From NCBI RefSeq assembly GCF_900102675.1, contig NZ_FMYX01000005.1:248001-312000 (forward strand): a DNA stretch of 64,000 nucleotides. Reading direction: 5' to 3'. A program made the position numbers and the translations under genes. Below, piece by piece: positions 1 through 9,000 of this stretch; position 1 is the first letter of the stretch; each line of letters starts with the position of its first letter. Source of the stretch: Pseudomonas guariconensis (GTDB lineage: Bacteria > Pseudomonadota > Gammaproteobacteria > Pseudomonadales > Pseudomonadaceae). Under the pieces are notes generated by a model, which saw only the letters and a list, made by a program, of their open reading frames with translations, did not search any database and was not told the DNA's origin.

Positions 1-1373
1 TGCTGCTCGAAGCGGCCCCACGTGCCTGGCGGGGCGGCAATTCCCAACATACCCGCAACCTGCGCTGCATGCATGATGAGCCGCAGGACGTGCTGGTCGA
101 GTCATACCCGGAAGAAGAGTTCTGGCAGGACCTGCTCAAGGTCACCGGTGGCCAGACCGACGAAACGCTCGCGCGTTTGGTGATTCGCGCGTCCTCCAAT
201 TGCCGCGACTGGATGCGCCGCCATGGTGTGCACTTCCAGCCGTCGTTATCCGGTGCGCTGCATACCGCTCGAACCAACGCGTTCTTCATGGGCGGTGGCA
301 AGGCGCTGGTCAATGCGTACTTTCGCAGTGCCGAGCATCTGGGCGTACAGATTCGCTACGACACCCCCGTCGCCGACATCGAACTGCACAACGGACGCTT
401 CGTTGCCGCGCACGTGCCGGCGCGTGAAGTCCAAGGCCGACACTTGCCCGCCGAACGCATCGAGGCGCGCAGTTGTGTGCTCGCCGCCGGAGGTTTCGAG
501 TCCAACCGCCAGTGGTTGCGCGAGGTCTGGGGACAGAACGAACGAGGGGAGTGGCCTTCGGACAATTTCCTGATTCGCGGTACGCGTTTCAACGATGGGG
601 TGCTGTTGCGCCGCATGATCGAACACGGCGCCGACACGATCGGCGACCCGACACAGGCGCACATGGTGGCGATCGATGCCCGTGCGCCGCTGTACGACGG
701 CGGCATCTGTACGCGCATCGATTGTGTGTCGCTGGGCGTGGTGGTCAATCGCGACGGTCAGCGTTTCTATGACGAAGGCGAAGACTTCTGGCCCAAGCGT
801 TATGCCATCTGGGGACGGCTGGTGGCCCAACAGCCCGGGCAAGTGGGCTTCTCGATCATCGACCAGAAAGCCCTTGGCCGCTTCATGCCCCCGGTCTTCC
901 CGGGGGCTACCGCCGATAGCCTGGAAGCCCTGGCCGGCCTGCTCGGCTTGCCCGTGCAGCCCTTCGTCGACACCGTGCGGGCCTACAACCGAGCCTGCCA
1001 GGCGGGCACCTTCGACCACACCCGGTTGGACGACTGCCACACCCTGGGCCTGGAGCCTGTGAAGAGCCACTGGGCACGACCGATCGATACCCCTCCTTAC
1101 TACGGCTACCCGCTGCGTCCTGGCGTCACTTTCACCTACTTGGGGCTGCGCACCGACGAAACCGCCGCGGTCCATTTCGCTGGACAGCCCAGCCCGAACC
1201 TGTTCGTCGCCGGCGAAATGATGGCGGGCAATGTGCTCGGCAAGGGCTACACCGCGGGTGTCGGCATGTCCATCGGCACTGCCTTCGGCCGCATCGCCGG
1301 GACCAGCGCCGCGGCGGCTGCCGGCCATGTATATCCAGAACAAGAGAATCGCCATGACCGCACAACTGCCTGA
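1..1373 (+). CDS. tcuA: FAD-dependent tricarballylate dehydrogenase TcuA (5' truncated by window edge)
   Basis: Flavoprotein expected to oxidise tricarballylate to cis-aconitate, passing electrons to TcuB. The frame is open from base 3, well upstream of the first ATG at 69, and the residues before that ATG ([19 protein letters not shown]) continue the family, so the true start with the N-terminal FAD Rossmann motif lies outside the window. Visible family marks are a central [12 protein letters not shown] segment and the C-terminal FAD-binding [16 protein letters not shown] region ending in GTAFGRIAG, typical of the fumarate reductase/succinate dehydrogenase flavoprotein family. Its 3' end overlaps tcuB by 20 bases, indicating translational coupling. 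Assignment to TcuA rather than another family member rests on the adjacent TcuB and LysR genes. Confidence 0.88.
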   Translation, partial: LLEAAPRAWRGGNSQHTRNLRCMHDEPQDVLVESYPEEEFWQDLLKVTGGQTDETLARLVIRASSNCRDWMRRHGVHFQPSLSGALHTARTNAFFMGGGKALVNAYFRSAEHLGVQIRYDTPVADIELHNGRFVAAHVPAREVQGRHLPAERIEARSCVLAAGGFESNRQWLREVWGQNERGEWPSDNFLIRGTRFNDGVLLRRMIEHGADTIGDPTQAHMVAIDARAPLYDGGICTRIDCVSLGVVVNRDGQRFYDEGEDFWPKRYAIWGRLVAQQPGQVGFSIIDQKALGRFMPPVFPGATADSLEALAGLLGLPVQPFVDTVRAYNRACQAGTFDHTRLDDCHTLGLEPVKSHWARPIDTPPYYGYPLRPGVTFTYLGLRTDETAAVHFAGQPSPNLFVAGEMMAGNVLGKGYTAGVGMSIGTAFGRIAGTSAAAAAGHVYPEQENRHDRTTA

Positions 1374-2535
1374 ACCCCGCCAACCTGATGCCGAGCAGCC
1401 AGCCCTCGCCCTGATCCCGGTGTTGAACCTTGAGGAGCAGGAAGTGGACCGGCAGATGCGGATCTGCAATGCCTGCCGATACTGCGAGGGCTTCTGCGCC
1501 GTGTTCCCGGCCATGACCCGCAGGCTGGAGTTCGGCAAGGCCGATATCCATTACCTGGCCAACCTGTGCCACAACTGCGGCGCTTGCCTGCACGCCTGTC
1601 AGTATGCCCAGCCCCACGAATTCGCCGTCAACGTGCCCCAAGCCATGGCCAAGGTGCGCGGGCAGACCTACGCCGAATACGCCTGGCCGAGCCTCTTCGG
1701 GCGGCTGTATCGGCACAACGGCACCTATGTCGCCAGTGCCTTGGCAGTGGCCTTGTCGCTGTTTTTGCTGCTGGCATTGTGGGCCAACGGCACGCTGTTG
1801 CCCGGGCGGTTGGCGGGGAATTTCTATGCGGTCTTCCCGCACAACACCTTGGCGTTGATGTTCGGCAGTGTCTTTGCCGCCGCAGGTGTGGCGCTGGCGG
1901 TGGCGGTGCGTCGTTTCTGGCGCTCGGTCTCGCCTGCCCAGGCCCAGGCGCAACCGGCCAAGGGAGCGGTGCTCGAGGCCTCGAGCGCGGCGCTGACCCT
2001 GAAGTATCTGGACGGTGGGCATGGCCAGGGCTGCAACAACGCCGATGATCGCTACACCCTCTGGCGCCGGCGCTTCCATCACTTCACCTTCTACGGCTTC
2101 CTGTTGTGCTTCGCTGCCACAGCGGTCGCCACCGGCTACCACTACCTGTGGGGCTACCCGGTGCCGTATCCGCTGCTGAGCGCACCGGTGTTGCTGGGGA
2201 CCTTGGGTGGGCTTGGCTTGGTCGTCGGGCCAGCCGGGTTACTGGCGCTGAACCTGCGCCGGGCGCCGGAGCAGGGCGATGTGGCCCAGCGGCCCATGGA
2301 CCGGGCGTTCATCCTGCTGCTCTTGCTGGTCAGCGTCACGGGCCTTGCCCTGCTGGGCCTGCGCGACACCGCCGCGATGGCGATCCTGCTGGCGATCCAT
2401 TTGGGCACGGTCATGGCGCTGTTCATCACGCTGCCTTACGGCAAGTTCGCCCATGGCCTGTTCCGCAGCGCGGCACTGCTCAAGTTCGCGATCGAAAAGC
2501 GCCGCCCCAATGACCTGGGTCTGGGAGGGGAATGA
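1354..2535 (+). CDS. tcuB: Tricarballylate utilization protein TcuB, 4Fe-4S membrane electron-transfer protein
   Basis: Partner of TcuA thought to re-oxidise its FADH2 and deliver electrons to the quinone pool. With the start at 1354 (393 residues) there are two ferredoxin-type CX2CX2CX3C clusters, C38/C41/C44/C48 and C72/C75/C78/C82, followed by several hydrophobic segments (about residues 125-150, 165-190, 250-270, 285-305 and 325-370). An in-frame ATG exists at 1231, but it lies deep inside tcuA and would add 41 residues unlike the family; ATG 1354 follows a purine-rich AAGAGA and gives the expected MTAQLPEP N-terminus. Salmonella TcuC, the MFS importer, has no counterpart here; other transporters lie downstream instead. 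Confidence 0.88.
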   Translation: MTAQLPEPRQPDAEQPALALIPVLNLEEQEVDRQMRICNACRYCEGFCAVFPAMTRRLEFGKADIHYLANLCHNCGACLHACQYAQPHEFAVNVPQAMAKVRGQTYAEYAWPSLFGRLYRHNGTYVASALAVALSLFLLLALWANGTLLPGRLAGNFYAVFPHNTLALMFGSVFAAAGVALAVAVRRFWRSVSPAQAQAQPAKGAVLEASSAALTLKYLDGGHGQGCNNADDRYTLWRRRFHHFTFYGFLLCFAATAVATGYHYLWGYPVPYPLLSAPVLLGTLGGLGLVVGPAGLLALNLRRAPEQGDVAQRPMDRAFILLLLLVSVTGLALLGLRDTAAMAILLAIHLGTVMALFITLPYGKFAHGLFRSAALLKFAIEKRRPNDLGLGGE

Positions 2536-2583
2536 GCCATGGATGCAGCCGGTTTCTCATCTGCACCGTTTTGCGCGTCTCGC

Positions 2584-3477
2584 TCACCGGTTGGGCCATT
2601 TGTCCAACAGGATCGACACGAACTTCTCCGCCGCCGGCGACAGCGATGCCCCGCGTCGGTAGACCAGCCCCAGGGTGCGGGTCACCTGGGGTTCGATCAG
2701 CGGCACGCTGACCAGCGTCGGATGATCGGCGCTGGGCATGGCGAGGCTGGGCATGGCCGAAACACCCAGCCCGGCCTCGACCATGCCCAGCGAGGTGGAC
2801 AGGTGCTGGACCTCATAGAACCACTTGGGCCGCAGGTTGAGCCCGGACAGGGCATGGTCCAGCAGCATCCGGTTGCCGCTCAGCCGGCCCACGCCGATCA
2901 GTCGGTAGTCGGCCAGTTCCGTCCAGGTCACCGCGTCGCGGTTCGCCAGCTTGTGGTCCCGACGGCAGGCCAGGACAAAATGCTCCTGCACCAGGGAGAC
3001 GAATTCGATGTCCGGGTGCTGGCCGCTCATCATGTTGATGCCGAAGTCGGCCTCGCCGCGCAGCACGGCCTCGAGCCCGTCGTTGGCGCTGAGGTCGAGC
3101 AGGCGGATGCGGATCTTGGGGTACTGCTCGTTGTAGTCGCGGATCACCGACGGCAGGAAATAAAACGCCGCAGTCGGGATGCAGGCGAGGGTGACCTGGC
3201 CGGTCTGTCGTTCGGCGAGTTCGCGAATGCTCAGGATCGAATCCTCGAAGTCATCCAGCAGGCGCCTGGCTTTGGGCAGAAAGTCCCGCCCGACACTGGT
3301 CAAGCTGACGCGGCGGGTCGTGCGCTCCAGCAGGGAGGTGCCCAATCCTTCCTCGAGCTTTTTTATCCGCCGACTCAGGGCGGGTTGGGACAGGTGCAGC
3401 GCTTCCGCTGCTTCATGGAAACTGCCAAGTTCGGCGATTTTCACGAAAGATCGTATGTCTTGCAGCTCGTATTCCAT
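2584..3477 (-). CDS. LysR-family transcriptional regulator, TcuR-like
   Basis: A LysR-type regulator of 297 residues: N-terminal winged helix-turn-helix (LGSFHEAAEALHLSQPALSR, residues about 14-33) and a C-terminal periplasmic-binding-protein-like effector domain. The frame is open to 3525, but the ATG at 3477 (MEYELQDIRSF) gives the usual LysR N-terminus. It converges on tcuAB (48 bases apart) and is divergent from the PrpF-type isomerase gene, with 147 bases of shared upstream DNA where its operator probably sits. By position it is the likely regulator of tricarboxylate catabolism, responding to tricarballylate, aconitate or citrate; the effector cannot be read from sequence. Confidence 0.85.
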   Translation of the reverse strand: MEYELQDIRSFVKIAELGSFHEAAEALHLSQPALSRRIKKLEEGLGTSLLERTTRRVSLTSVGRDFLPKARRLLDDFEDSILSIRELAERQTGQVTLACIPTAAFYFLPSVIRDYNEQYPKIRIRLLDLSANDGLEAVLRGEADFGINMMSGQHPDIEFVSLVQEHFVLACRRDHKLANRDAVTWTELADYRLIGVGRLSGNRMLLDHALSGLNLRPKWFYEVQHLSTSLGMVEAGLGVSAMPSLAMPSADHPTLVSVPLIEPQVTRTLGLVYRRGASLSPAAEKFVSILLDKWPNR

Positions 3478-3624
3478 CTCGGATCGCTCTTTGGCCCTGG
3501 CTCTGGATTGATTCACCAATCGCAATAATGGCTACGATATTTGCATTGGATTGATTTATCCATCCCTGTCAATCTTGTGTCCACAACATCAATGATGTCC
3601 ATTGATCAACAAGAGTGCGAAATC

Positions 3625-4704
3625 ATGCAACGAATTCCTTGCGTACTCATGCGCGGCGGCACCTCCAAGGGGCCCTTTTTCCATGCATGGGATCTTCCTG
3701 CCAATGTGGTCGAACGCGACGAATTGCTGATCAACCTGATGGGTTCCGGGCATGAGCTGGAAATCGACGGAATCGGCGGCGGTAGCCCGCAGACCAGCAA
3801 GGTGGCGATCGTCAGCCCCTCGCTGCATGCCGACGCCGATGTCGATTACCTGTTCGTGCAGGTCATGGTCGCCCAGCGCCGGGTCGATACCGCACCCAAC
3901 TGCGGCAATATGCTCTGCGCCGTTGGCCCGTTCGCCATTGAGCAAGGACTGGTCAAGGCCCAGGATGGCAAGACCTTGGTACGCATCCGTAACTTGAACA
4001 CCAACACCTTCGTCAATTCGCTGGTGGAAACGCCCGGTGGCATCGTGCGTTACGAAGGCCGCACGGCAATCGACGGCGTACCTGGCACTGCCGCCCCGGT
4101 GCACCTGACCTTCCTCGACGCGGTGGGCAGCAAGACTGGCAAGCTGTTCCCCACCGGCCAAGCCCAGGATGTGATCGACGGCGTGCCGGTGACCTGCATC
4201 GACATGGCCATGCCGATGATGATCGTCGAGGCCAGCCAGCTGGGCGTGACCGGCTCCGAGACCCCCGCACAGCTGGATGCCGACACCCGCCTGCTGCAAC
4301 GTCTGGAGGCCTTGCGCCTGAAGGCCGGCAAGGCCATGGGGCTGGGCGATGTCAGCGGCATGGTGATCCCCAAGCCCGTACTGGTTTCTCCGTCCCGCCA
4401 TGACGGCACGCTGCAAGTGCGCTACTTCATGCCTCACAACTGCCATCGCGCCTTGGCCATCACCGGTGCGATCGGGCTGGCGACTGCCTGCGTCAGCCCG
4501 GGCACCGTGATCATGGACATGCTTGGCGAACAAGCACAGCACCTGGATGAAGTGCGCCTGGAGCACCCGAGCGGTGGCATCGACGTCGCGCTTTCGCGCA
4601 GCGGCGCCGATGGCAAGACACTCCAGGCCTCTGTGGTTAGAACTGCCCGCCGGCTGTTTTCAGGCTTCGTCTACGCCCCAACCTTGCGCAGGCTGGCGGG
4701 GTAG
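3625..4704 (+). CDS. PrpF/GalD-family isomerase (aconitate isomerase or 4-oxalomesaconate tautomerase type)
   Basis: A 359-residue protein of the PrpF family, which catalyses proton shifts or double-bond isomerisation on aconitate-like tricarboxylates without cofactor. Family hallmarks are the N-terminal RIPCVLMRGGTSKG, DGIGGGSPQTSKVAIV, NCGNMLCAVGPFAIE, the central VTCIDMAMPMM and the C-terminal EHPSGGIDV segments. In-frame ATGs lie at 3541 and 3592, but 3625 directly begins the conserved RIPCVLMRGG motif. Lying between tcuAB/LysR and dctA/citMHS, it most plausibly converts trans-aconitate (or methylaconitate) to cis-aconitate so that it can enter the TCA cycle. GalD of gallate degradation is in the same family, but no other gallate gene is nearby. 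Confidence 0.85.
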   Translation: MQRIPCVLMRGGTSKGPFFHAWDLPANVVERDELLINLMGSGHELEIDGIGGGSPQTSKVAIVSPSLHADADVDYLFVQVMVAQRRVDTAPNCGNMLCAVGPFAIEQGLVKAQDGKTLVRIRNLNTNTFVNSLVETPGGIVRYEGRTAIDGVPGTAAPVHLTFLDAVGSKTGKLFPTGQAQDVIDGVPVTCIDMAMPMMIVEASQLGVTGSETPAQLDADTRLLQRLEALRLKAGKAMGLGDVSGMVIPKPVLVSPSRHDGTLQVRYFMPHNCHRALAITGAIGLATACVSPGTVIMDMLGEQAQHLDEVRLEHPSGGIDVALSRSGADGKTLQASVVRTARRLFSGFVYAPTLRRLAG

Positions 4705-4767
4705 GCAGCTGCTTGCATCACATCGCAACCCGCACATCCGCACAATTTCAACAATGGGTGATGCCTC

Positions 4768-6081
4768 ATGAAACTCGCGAAATCACTGTATTTCCAGATC
4801 CTCTGCGCCGTCCTGCTGGGCGTGGTGGTCGGTCACTTCTGGGCGCAACAGGCCGTTGCGCTCAAACCACTGGGCGACGCGTTCATCAAACTGATCAAGA
4901 TGATGATCGCCCCGGTCGTTTTCTGCACCATCGTGACCGGCATCGCCGGCATGACCGACAAGCGCTCGCTGGGTCGGTTGATGAGCAAGACCTTGCTGTT
5001 GTTCCTGGGGCTGACGATCGTCAGCCTGATCATCGGCCTGGCTGCGGTGTACCTGTTCCGCCCGGGTGTGGGGATGAACATCGATCCGGCCACCCTCAGC
5101 ACCGAGGGCCTTGGCCAGTACGCCGCCTCTGCGGCGAAGCTCAGCGTGGTCGATTTCTTCATGCACATCATTCCGGACACCTTCATCGGGGCGTTCAACA
5201 AGGGTGAAGTGCTGCCGGTGCTGTTCATCGCGGTGCTCAGCGGTTTTGCCCTGTCGTCCATGGGCGAGAAGGGCAAGCCGGTACTCGATGTGCTGGAGTC
5301 GGCCTCGACCATGGTGTTTCGCATCTTCGGCTACCTGATGCGCTTCGCCCCGGTCGGTGCCTTCGGGGCGCTGGCCTTCACGGTTGGGCAGTACGGGGTG
5401 ACCTCCTTGGGCGCATTGGCCAAGCTGGTCGGCACGCTCTACATCGCCTGCGCATTCTTCGTGCTGGTGGTGCTCGGTGGCATCTGCCGCGCGCACGGCT
5501 TCAGCCTGTGGAAGCTGCTGCGTTACTTCCGCGAGGAGTTTCTGGTGGTGCTCGGCACATCGTCCACCGAGCCGGTACTGCCGCGCATGCTGGAAAAACT
5601 CGAGAAGCTGGGGTGCAAGAAAGGTGTGGTGGGGCTGGTGCTGCCGACCGGCTATTCCTTCAACCTCGACGGCACCGCCATCTACCTGTCGCTGGCGGCG
5701 GTGTTCATCGCCCAGGCCTGCAACATCGACCTGAGCCTCGGGCAGACGGTGACGATGCTGGCGATCATGCTGTTGTCGTCCAAGGGCGCTGCAGGTGTGA
5801 CCGGCAGTGGTTTCGTGGCGCTGGCCTCGACCTTGACCGTCATCCACGACATCCCGTTGGCAGGGCTGGCCTTGCTGATCGGCATCGATCGTTTCATGTC
5901 CGAAGCGCGGGCCCTGACCAGCCTGGCCAGCAACGCCGTGGCCACCGTGGTCATCTCGCTGTCGGAGAACGCCTGTGAACGGGAAACCTTGCTGCGTCGT
6001 CTGAACGGCACCCCGGCTGCACCGGCCGAGACGCAGACTGCGCAGGCCGACTGGTCTGCCGAGCCTCGGCATCACGGCTGA
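4768..6081 (+). CDS. dctA: C4-dicarboxylate:cation symporter DctA
   Basis: An inner-membrane symporter of the DAACS (glutamate/C4-dicarboxylate) family, 437 residues, the usual DctA length. It shows the family's N-terminal LIKMMIAPVVFCTIVTGIA, the substrate/ion-binding LPTGYSFNLDGTAIY near residue 293 and SSKGAAGVTGSGF near residue 336. It lies 63 bases after the PrpF-type gene on the same strand, so co-transcription is likely. It would import succinate, fumarate or malate, or, in this context, orotate- or aconitate-like acids. A second dctA elsewhere in the genome would be normal for Pseudomonas, so this copy may be a pathway-dedicated paralog. Confidence 0.9.
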   Translation: MKLAKSLYFQILCAVLLGVVVGHFWAQQAVALKPLGDAFIKLIKMMIAPVVFCTIVTGIAGMTDKRSLGRLMSKTLLLFLGLTIVSLIIGLAAVYLFRPGVGMNIDPATLSTEGLGQYAASAAKLSVVDFFMHIIPDTFIGAFNKGEVLPVLFIAVLSGFALSSMGEKGKPVLDVLESASTMVFRIFGYLMRFAPVGAFGALAFTVGQYGVTSLGALAKLVGTLYIACAFFVLVVLGGICRAHGFSLWKLLRYFREEFLVVLGTSSTEPVLPRMLEKLEKLGCKKGVVGLVLPTGYSFNLDGTAIYLSLAAVFIAQACNIDLSLGQTVTMLAIMLLSSKGAAGVTGSGFVALASTLTVIHDIPLAGLALLIGIDRFMSEARALTSLASNAVATVVISLSENACERETLLRRLNGTPAAPAETQTAQADWSAEPRHHG

Positions 6082-6115
6082 AAGCCTCTTCCACCTCCCA
6101 TCGTTGACGTAAAAT

Positions 6116-6146
6116 CCCACTCGACATCCCGGCGATGCCGAGTGGG
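6116..6146 (+). terminator. Stem-loop between dctA and the citMHS gene
   Basis: CCCACTCG (6116-6123) pairs perfectly with CGAGTGGG (6139-6146), and an inner CATC/GATG pair extends the helix. It lies 35 bases after the dctA stop and 59 bases before the next start, without a T-tract, so it may be a partial terminator, an mRNA-stability element or a processing site that uncouples the two transporters. Confidence 0.45.
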
Positions 6147-6204
6147 GTAGGGGGCCGTCTGCCTTGCCGATGGCCGCAACACAATAAAAACAAGAGAAAA
6201 GACC

Positions 6205-7509
6205 ATGCTCGCACTCCTGGGCCTGATCATGGTGGTGACCTTCACCTACCTGATCATGAGTAAACGCCTGTCGCCGATCGTTGCGCTCACCGTGGTACCC
6301 ATCGTCTTCGCGGTGATCGGTGGTTTTGCCCCCGAGCTGGGCAAGATGATGCTCGATGGCTTGAAGATGGTGGCGCCCTCGGCGGCACTGTTGCTGTTCG
6401 CCATCCTGTTCTTCGGCCTGATGATCGATGCTGGCCTGTTCGACCCGCTGATCCGCAAGATTCTCAAGCGCGTCAATGGCGACCCGATCAAGATCGCCAT
6501 CGGTACGGCGCTGCTGTCGCTGCTGGTGGCACTGGACGGTGACGGCACCACCACCTACATGATCACCTGTGCGGCCATGCTGCCGCTGTACAAGCGCATT
6601 GGCATGAACCCGATGATCCTGGCCACGGTGTCCATGCTGTCGCTGAGCATCATGAGCGGCATGAGCCCCTGGGGCGGGCCGGCCACCCGGGCTATCGCCG
6701 CGCTCGGGCTGGATGCGACCGAGTACTTCATTCCGATGCTGCCGACCGTGATCGGGGGGGCGGCCTGGGTGGTGTTCACCGCCTACCTGCTGGGCCGTGC
6801 CGAGCGTCGACGCATCGGCAACATCGCCCTGGAGTCCGGCGGGGGCAATTGCTACATCAAGGAAATCCTTGGCGACAACCCGCACAAGCGCCCACGGCTG
6901 GCGTACGTGAATCTGGTGCTGGTGATTGCCGTCATGACGGCCTTGGTGATGGGTGTGATGCACTCCGCGCTGCTGTTCATGATCGGTTTCGTCGCGGCGC
7001 TGATGATCAACTACCCGCAGTTGGAGTTGCAGAAGGAGCGCATCCTCGCCCATTCGGGCAATGCCATGACCGTAGTGCTGCTGGTGTTCGCCGCCGGCAT
7101 CTTCGCGGGGATCTTCTCCGGCACCAAGATGGTCGATGCCCTGGCGCAGACCCTGGTCGACTGGATTCCCGAGGCCTGGAGCCACTGGTTCCCGCTGGTG
7201 GTGGCGCTGACCAGCATGCCGCTGACCTTCGTGCTGTCCAACGATGCCTACTACTTTGGCGTGGTGCCGATCCTGGCCAACGCGGCTGCCGCCTACGGCA
7301 TCGACCCGGTCGAAATTGCACGCGCCTCGGTGCTAGGCCAGCCGGTGCACCTGATGAGCCCGCTGGTAGCTTCGACCTTGCTGCTGGTGGGCATGGTCGA
7401 TCGCGATATCGGCGACTTCCAGAAAGCCACCGTCAAATGGGCGGTACTCACCTCGCTGGTGATCACGGCACTGGCGTTGCTCACGGGGGCGCTGTCCTTC
7501 TTCGTCTGA
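6205..7509 (+). CDS. CitMHS-family citrate:cation symporter
   Basis: A polytopic inner-membrane transporter of 434 residues with about 11-12 hydrophobic segments. It matches the CitMHS family (metal-citrate/H+ symporters such as Bacillus CitM and CitH): N-terminal LGLIMVVTFTYLIMSKRLSPI, DGDGTTTYMITCAAMLPLY near residue 112 and a C-terminal VLSNDAYYFGVVPILA segment. The start at 6205 follows AAGAGAAAAG. Lying after dctA and before an OprD porin on the same strand, it probably completes an outer-to-inner membrane import path for citrate or a related tricarboxylate. The preferred divalent metal cannot be told from sequence. Confidence 0.88.
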   Translation: MLALLGLIMVVTFTYLIMSKRLSPIVALTVVPIVFAVIGGFAPELGKMMLDGLKMVAPSAALLLFAILFFGLMIDAGLFDPLIRKILKRVNGDPIKIAIGTALLSLLVALDGDGTTTYMITCAAMLPLYKRIGMNPMILATVSMLSLSIMSGMSPWGGPATRAIAALGLDATEYFIPMLPTVIGGAAWVVFTAYLLGRAERRRIGNIALESGGGNCYIKEILGDNPHKRPRLAYVNLVLVIAVMTALVMGVMHSALLFMIGFVAALMINYPQLELQKERILAHSGNAMTVVLLVFAAGIFAGIFSGTKMVDALAQTLVDWIPEAWSHWFPLVVALTSMPLTFVLSNDAYYFGVVPILANAAAAYGIDPVEIARASVLGQPVHLMSPLVASTLLLVGMVDRDIGDFQKATVKWAVLTSLVITALALLTGALSFFV

Positions 7510-7517
7510 TCTGCATG

Positions 7518-7534
7518 GGGCGCTCCTGGCGCCC
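7518..7534 (+). other. Small stem-loop between citMHS and oprD-like genes
   Basis: GGGCGC (7518-7523) can pair with GCGCCC (7529-7534) around a five-base loop, in the 60-base gap between the two genes. There is no T-run; it may protect the upstream mRNA or set the relative expression of the porin. Confidence 0.3.
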
Positions 7535-7569
7535 ACCTCTATCCAAGAACAACAACTAGAGTACCGAAC

Positions 7570-8823
7570 ATGTCCCGAGCTGTTTTCCGTGGGGCCACCT
7601 GTGGCCTGCTCTGCGGCTGGCTGCCTGTGGCCGGCGCTGCCGGATTCATCGATGACGGCAAGCTCAAGCTGCAACTGCGCAATGTCTATTTCAACGAAAA
7701 CTTCCGTGACGAACAGGGCATGAGCCCCCGCGCTGCCGCGAACGCCAAGAGTGAGCGGGTGGAATGGGCGCAAGGTTTCCTGCTCGATTACCAATCAGGG
7801 TTTACTCAAGGCCCGCTGGGTGTGGGCCTCGATGCCCTTGGCTTGGTCGGTGTCCGGCTCGATTCGGGCCGTGGGCGCAGCGGTACCGGCTTGCTGCCGG
7901 TCCACGACGATGGCCGCGCCGCAGACGAATTCTCCAGCGCCGGGGTGACGGCCAAGGCGCGCGTGGGGCAGACCGTGGTCAAGCACGGCACTTTGCTGCC
8001 CAAGACGCCGGTGTTGGTCTACAACGATGCGCGGCTGCTGCCTCAGACCTACCAAGGCACACAGCTGATCAGTACCGATGTCGAAGGGCTGACCCTGACC
8101 GCCGGCCACCTGGATCGCTTCAAGCAGCGTGATTCCTCCGACAGCACTGGCCTATTTCTGGATGGCTACGGCGGTAGCGAGTCTGGCGATTTCAGTTTTG
8201 CCGGCGCGGACTATGCCGTGAGCAAACAGCTGCGTTTGAGTTATTTCCATGGCCAGCTCGAACACTTTTACCGCCAGGACTATATGGGGCTGGTACACGA
8301 CTTGCCATTGGCCGGCGGGGTGTTCACCACCGACGTGCGTTACTTCAAGAGTCGTGACAGCGGAGCCGCTTACGGTGGCAAGATCGACAACGACATGTTC
8401 AGTGGGCAGGTGTCGTATACCCACTCGGGGCACACCGTCGGCGCCGGCTACCAAGTGCTTGATGGCGATGCTGGGCTGCCGTACATCAGCGGCGCGACGG
8501 TCTACTCGTTCAGCAACGTCGGCATCGGTAAGTTCATCGAGGAGGAAGAGAAAACCTGGATGGCAAGCTATGCCTACAACTTTGCAGCGGCCGGTGTCCC
8601 TGGGCTCACCTTCATGGCGCGCTACTTGAGCGGGGACAACGGTCGCTCCGCTGACGCTGAACTCAACGAATGGGAACGTGATGTGGAACTTGCCTACGTG
8701 GTGCAGTCCGGTCCGGTCAAAGGGTTGGGCGTGAAGCTGCGCAACTATGTCTACCGCTCTGATTTCTACCGCGGTCGTGACAGCAACCGGATCTACCTGA
8801 CCTACGACATCGCGCTCTGGTAA
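7570..8823 (+). CDS. OprD-family outer-membrane porin, OpdH-like by context
   Basis: A 417-residue protein with an N-terminal signal peptide (cleavage near VAGAA/GFIDD, about residue 20) followed by the OprD-family start FIDDGKLKLQLRNVYFNENF and a beta-strand-rich barrel with alternating aromatic residues, ending in an aromatic residue (YDIALW), as expected for outer-membrane assembly. OprD-family channels are substrate-specific; P. aeruginosa OpdH serves tricarballylate/cis-aconitate, and the neighbours here (tcuAB, PrpF-type, citMHS) suggest an equivalent role. The family call is secure; the substrate is inferred only from context. Confidence 0.85.
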   Translation: MSRAVFRGATCGLLCGWLPVAGAAGFIDDGKLKLQLRNVYFNENFRDEQGMSPRAAANAKSERVEWAQGFLLDYQSGFTQGPLGVGLDALGLVGVRLDSGRGRSGTGLLPVHDDGRAADEFSSAGVTAKARVGQTVVKHGTLLPKTPVLVYNDARLLPQTYQGTQLISTDVEGLTLTAGHLDRFKQRDSSDSTGLFLDGYGGSESGDFSFAGADYAVSKQLRLSYFHGQLEHFYRQDYMGLVHDLPLAGGVFTTDVRYFKSRDSGAAYGGKIDNDMFSGQVSYTHSGHTVGAGYQVLDGDAGLPYISGATVYSFSNVGIGKFIEEEEKTWMASYAYNFAAAGVPGLTFMARYLSGDNGRSADAELNEWERDVELAYVVQSGPVKGLGVKLRNYVYRSDFYRGRDSNRIYLTYDIALW

Positions 8824-8831
8824 TGCAGCGA

Positions 8832-8865
8832 CGCGAGCCGGCGCACTTCGGTGCGCCGGCTCGCG
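8832..8865 (+). terminator. Strong GC-rich hairpin ending the tricarboxylate gene run
   Basis: A perfect 15-base-pair stem (8832-8846 with 8851-8865) closed by a stable TTCG tetraloop, starting 9 bases after the porin stop codon. It is followed by a weakly T-containing stretch (GGACTTTCTC) rather than a clean T-tract. It is the obvious terminator for the dctA-citMHS-porin transcript. Confidence 0.75.
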
Positions 8866-9000
8866 CTGTGTCGGACTTTCTCGAAGACGAACTACACGCC
8901 GGACGGCTGTGGCGCTTTTTTGCCCAGCCGGATCAGCTCGTTGCGTCTGGAGCGGGCCCGCTGTCACAGGTATTGTTCGAGTCCGCTCAACCGGGTTGCC

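Noticed and set aside
246..1538. Minus-strand open frame of 430 codons over tcuA
   Set aside because: Antisense shadow; the plus-strand reading gives the FAD-binding motifs of TcuA.
3541..3624. Earlier starts for the PrpF-type gene (3541, 3592)
   Set aside because: The conserved N-terminus RIPCVLMRGG begins right after ATG 3625; upstream codons are not family-like.
4783..7185. Long minus-strand open frame (about 800 codons) over dctA and citMHS
   Set aside because: It is antisense to two clear transporter genes, Gln/His/Arg-rich and without protein families; a product of high-GC codon bias.
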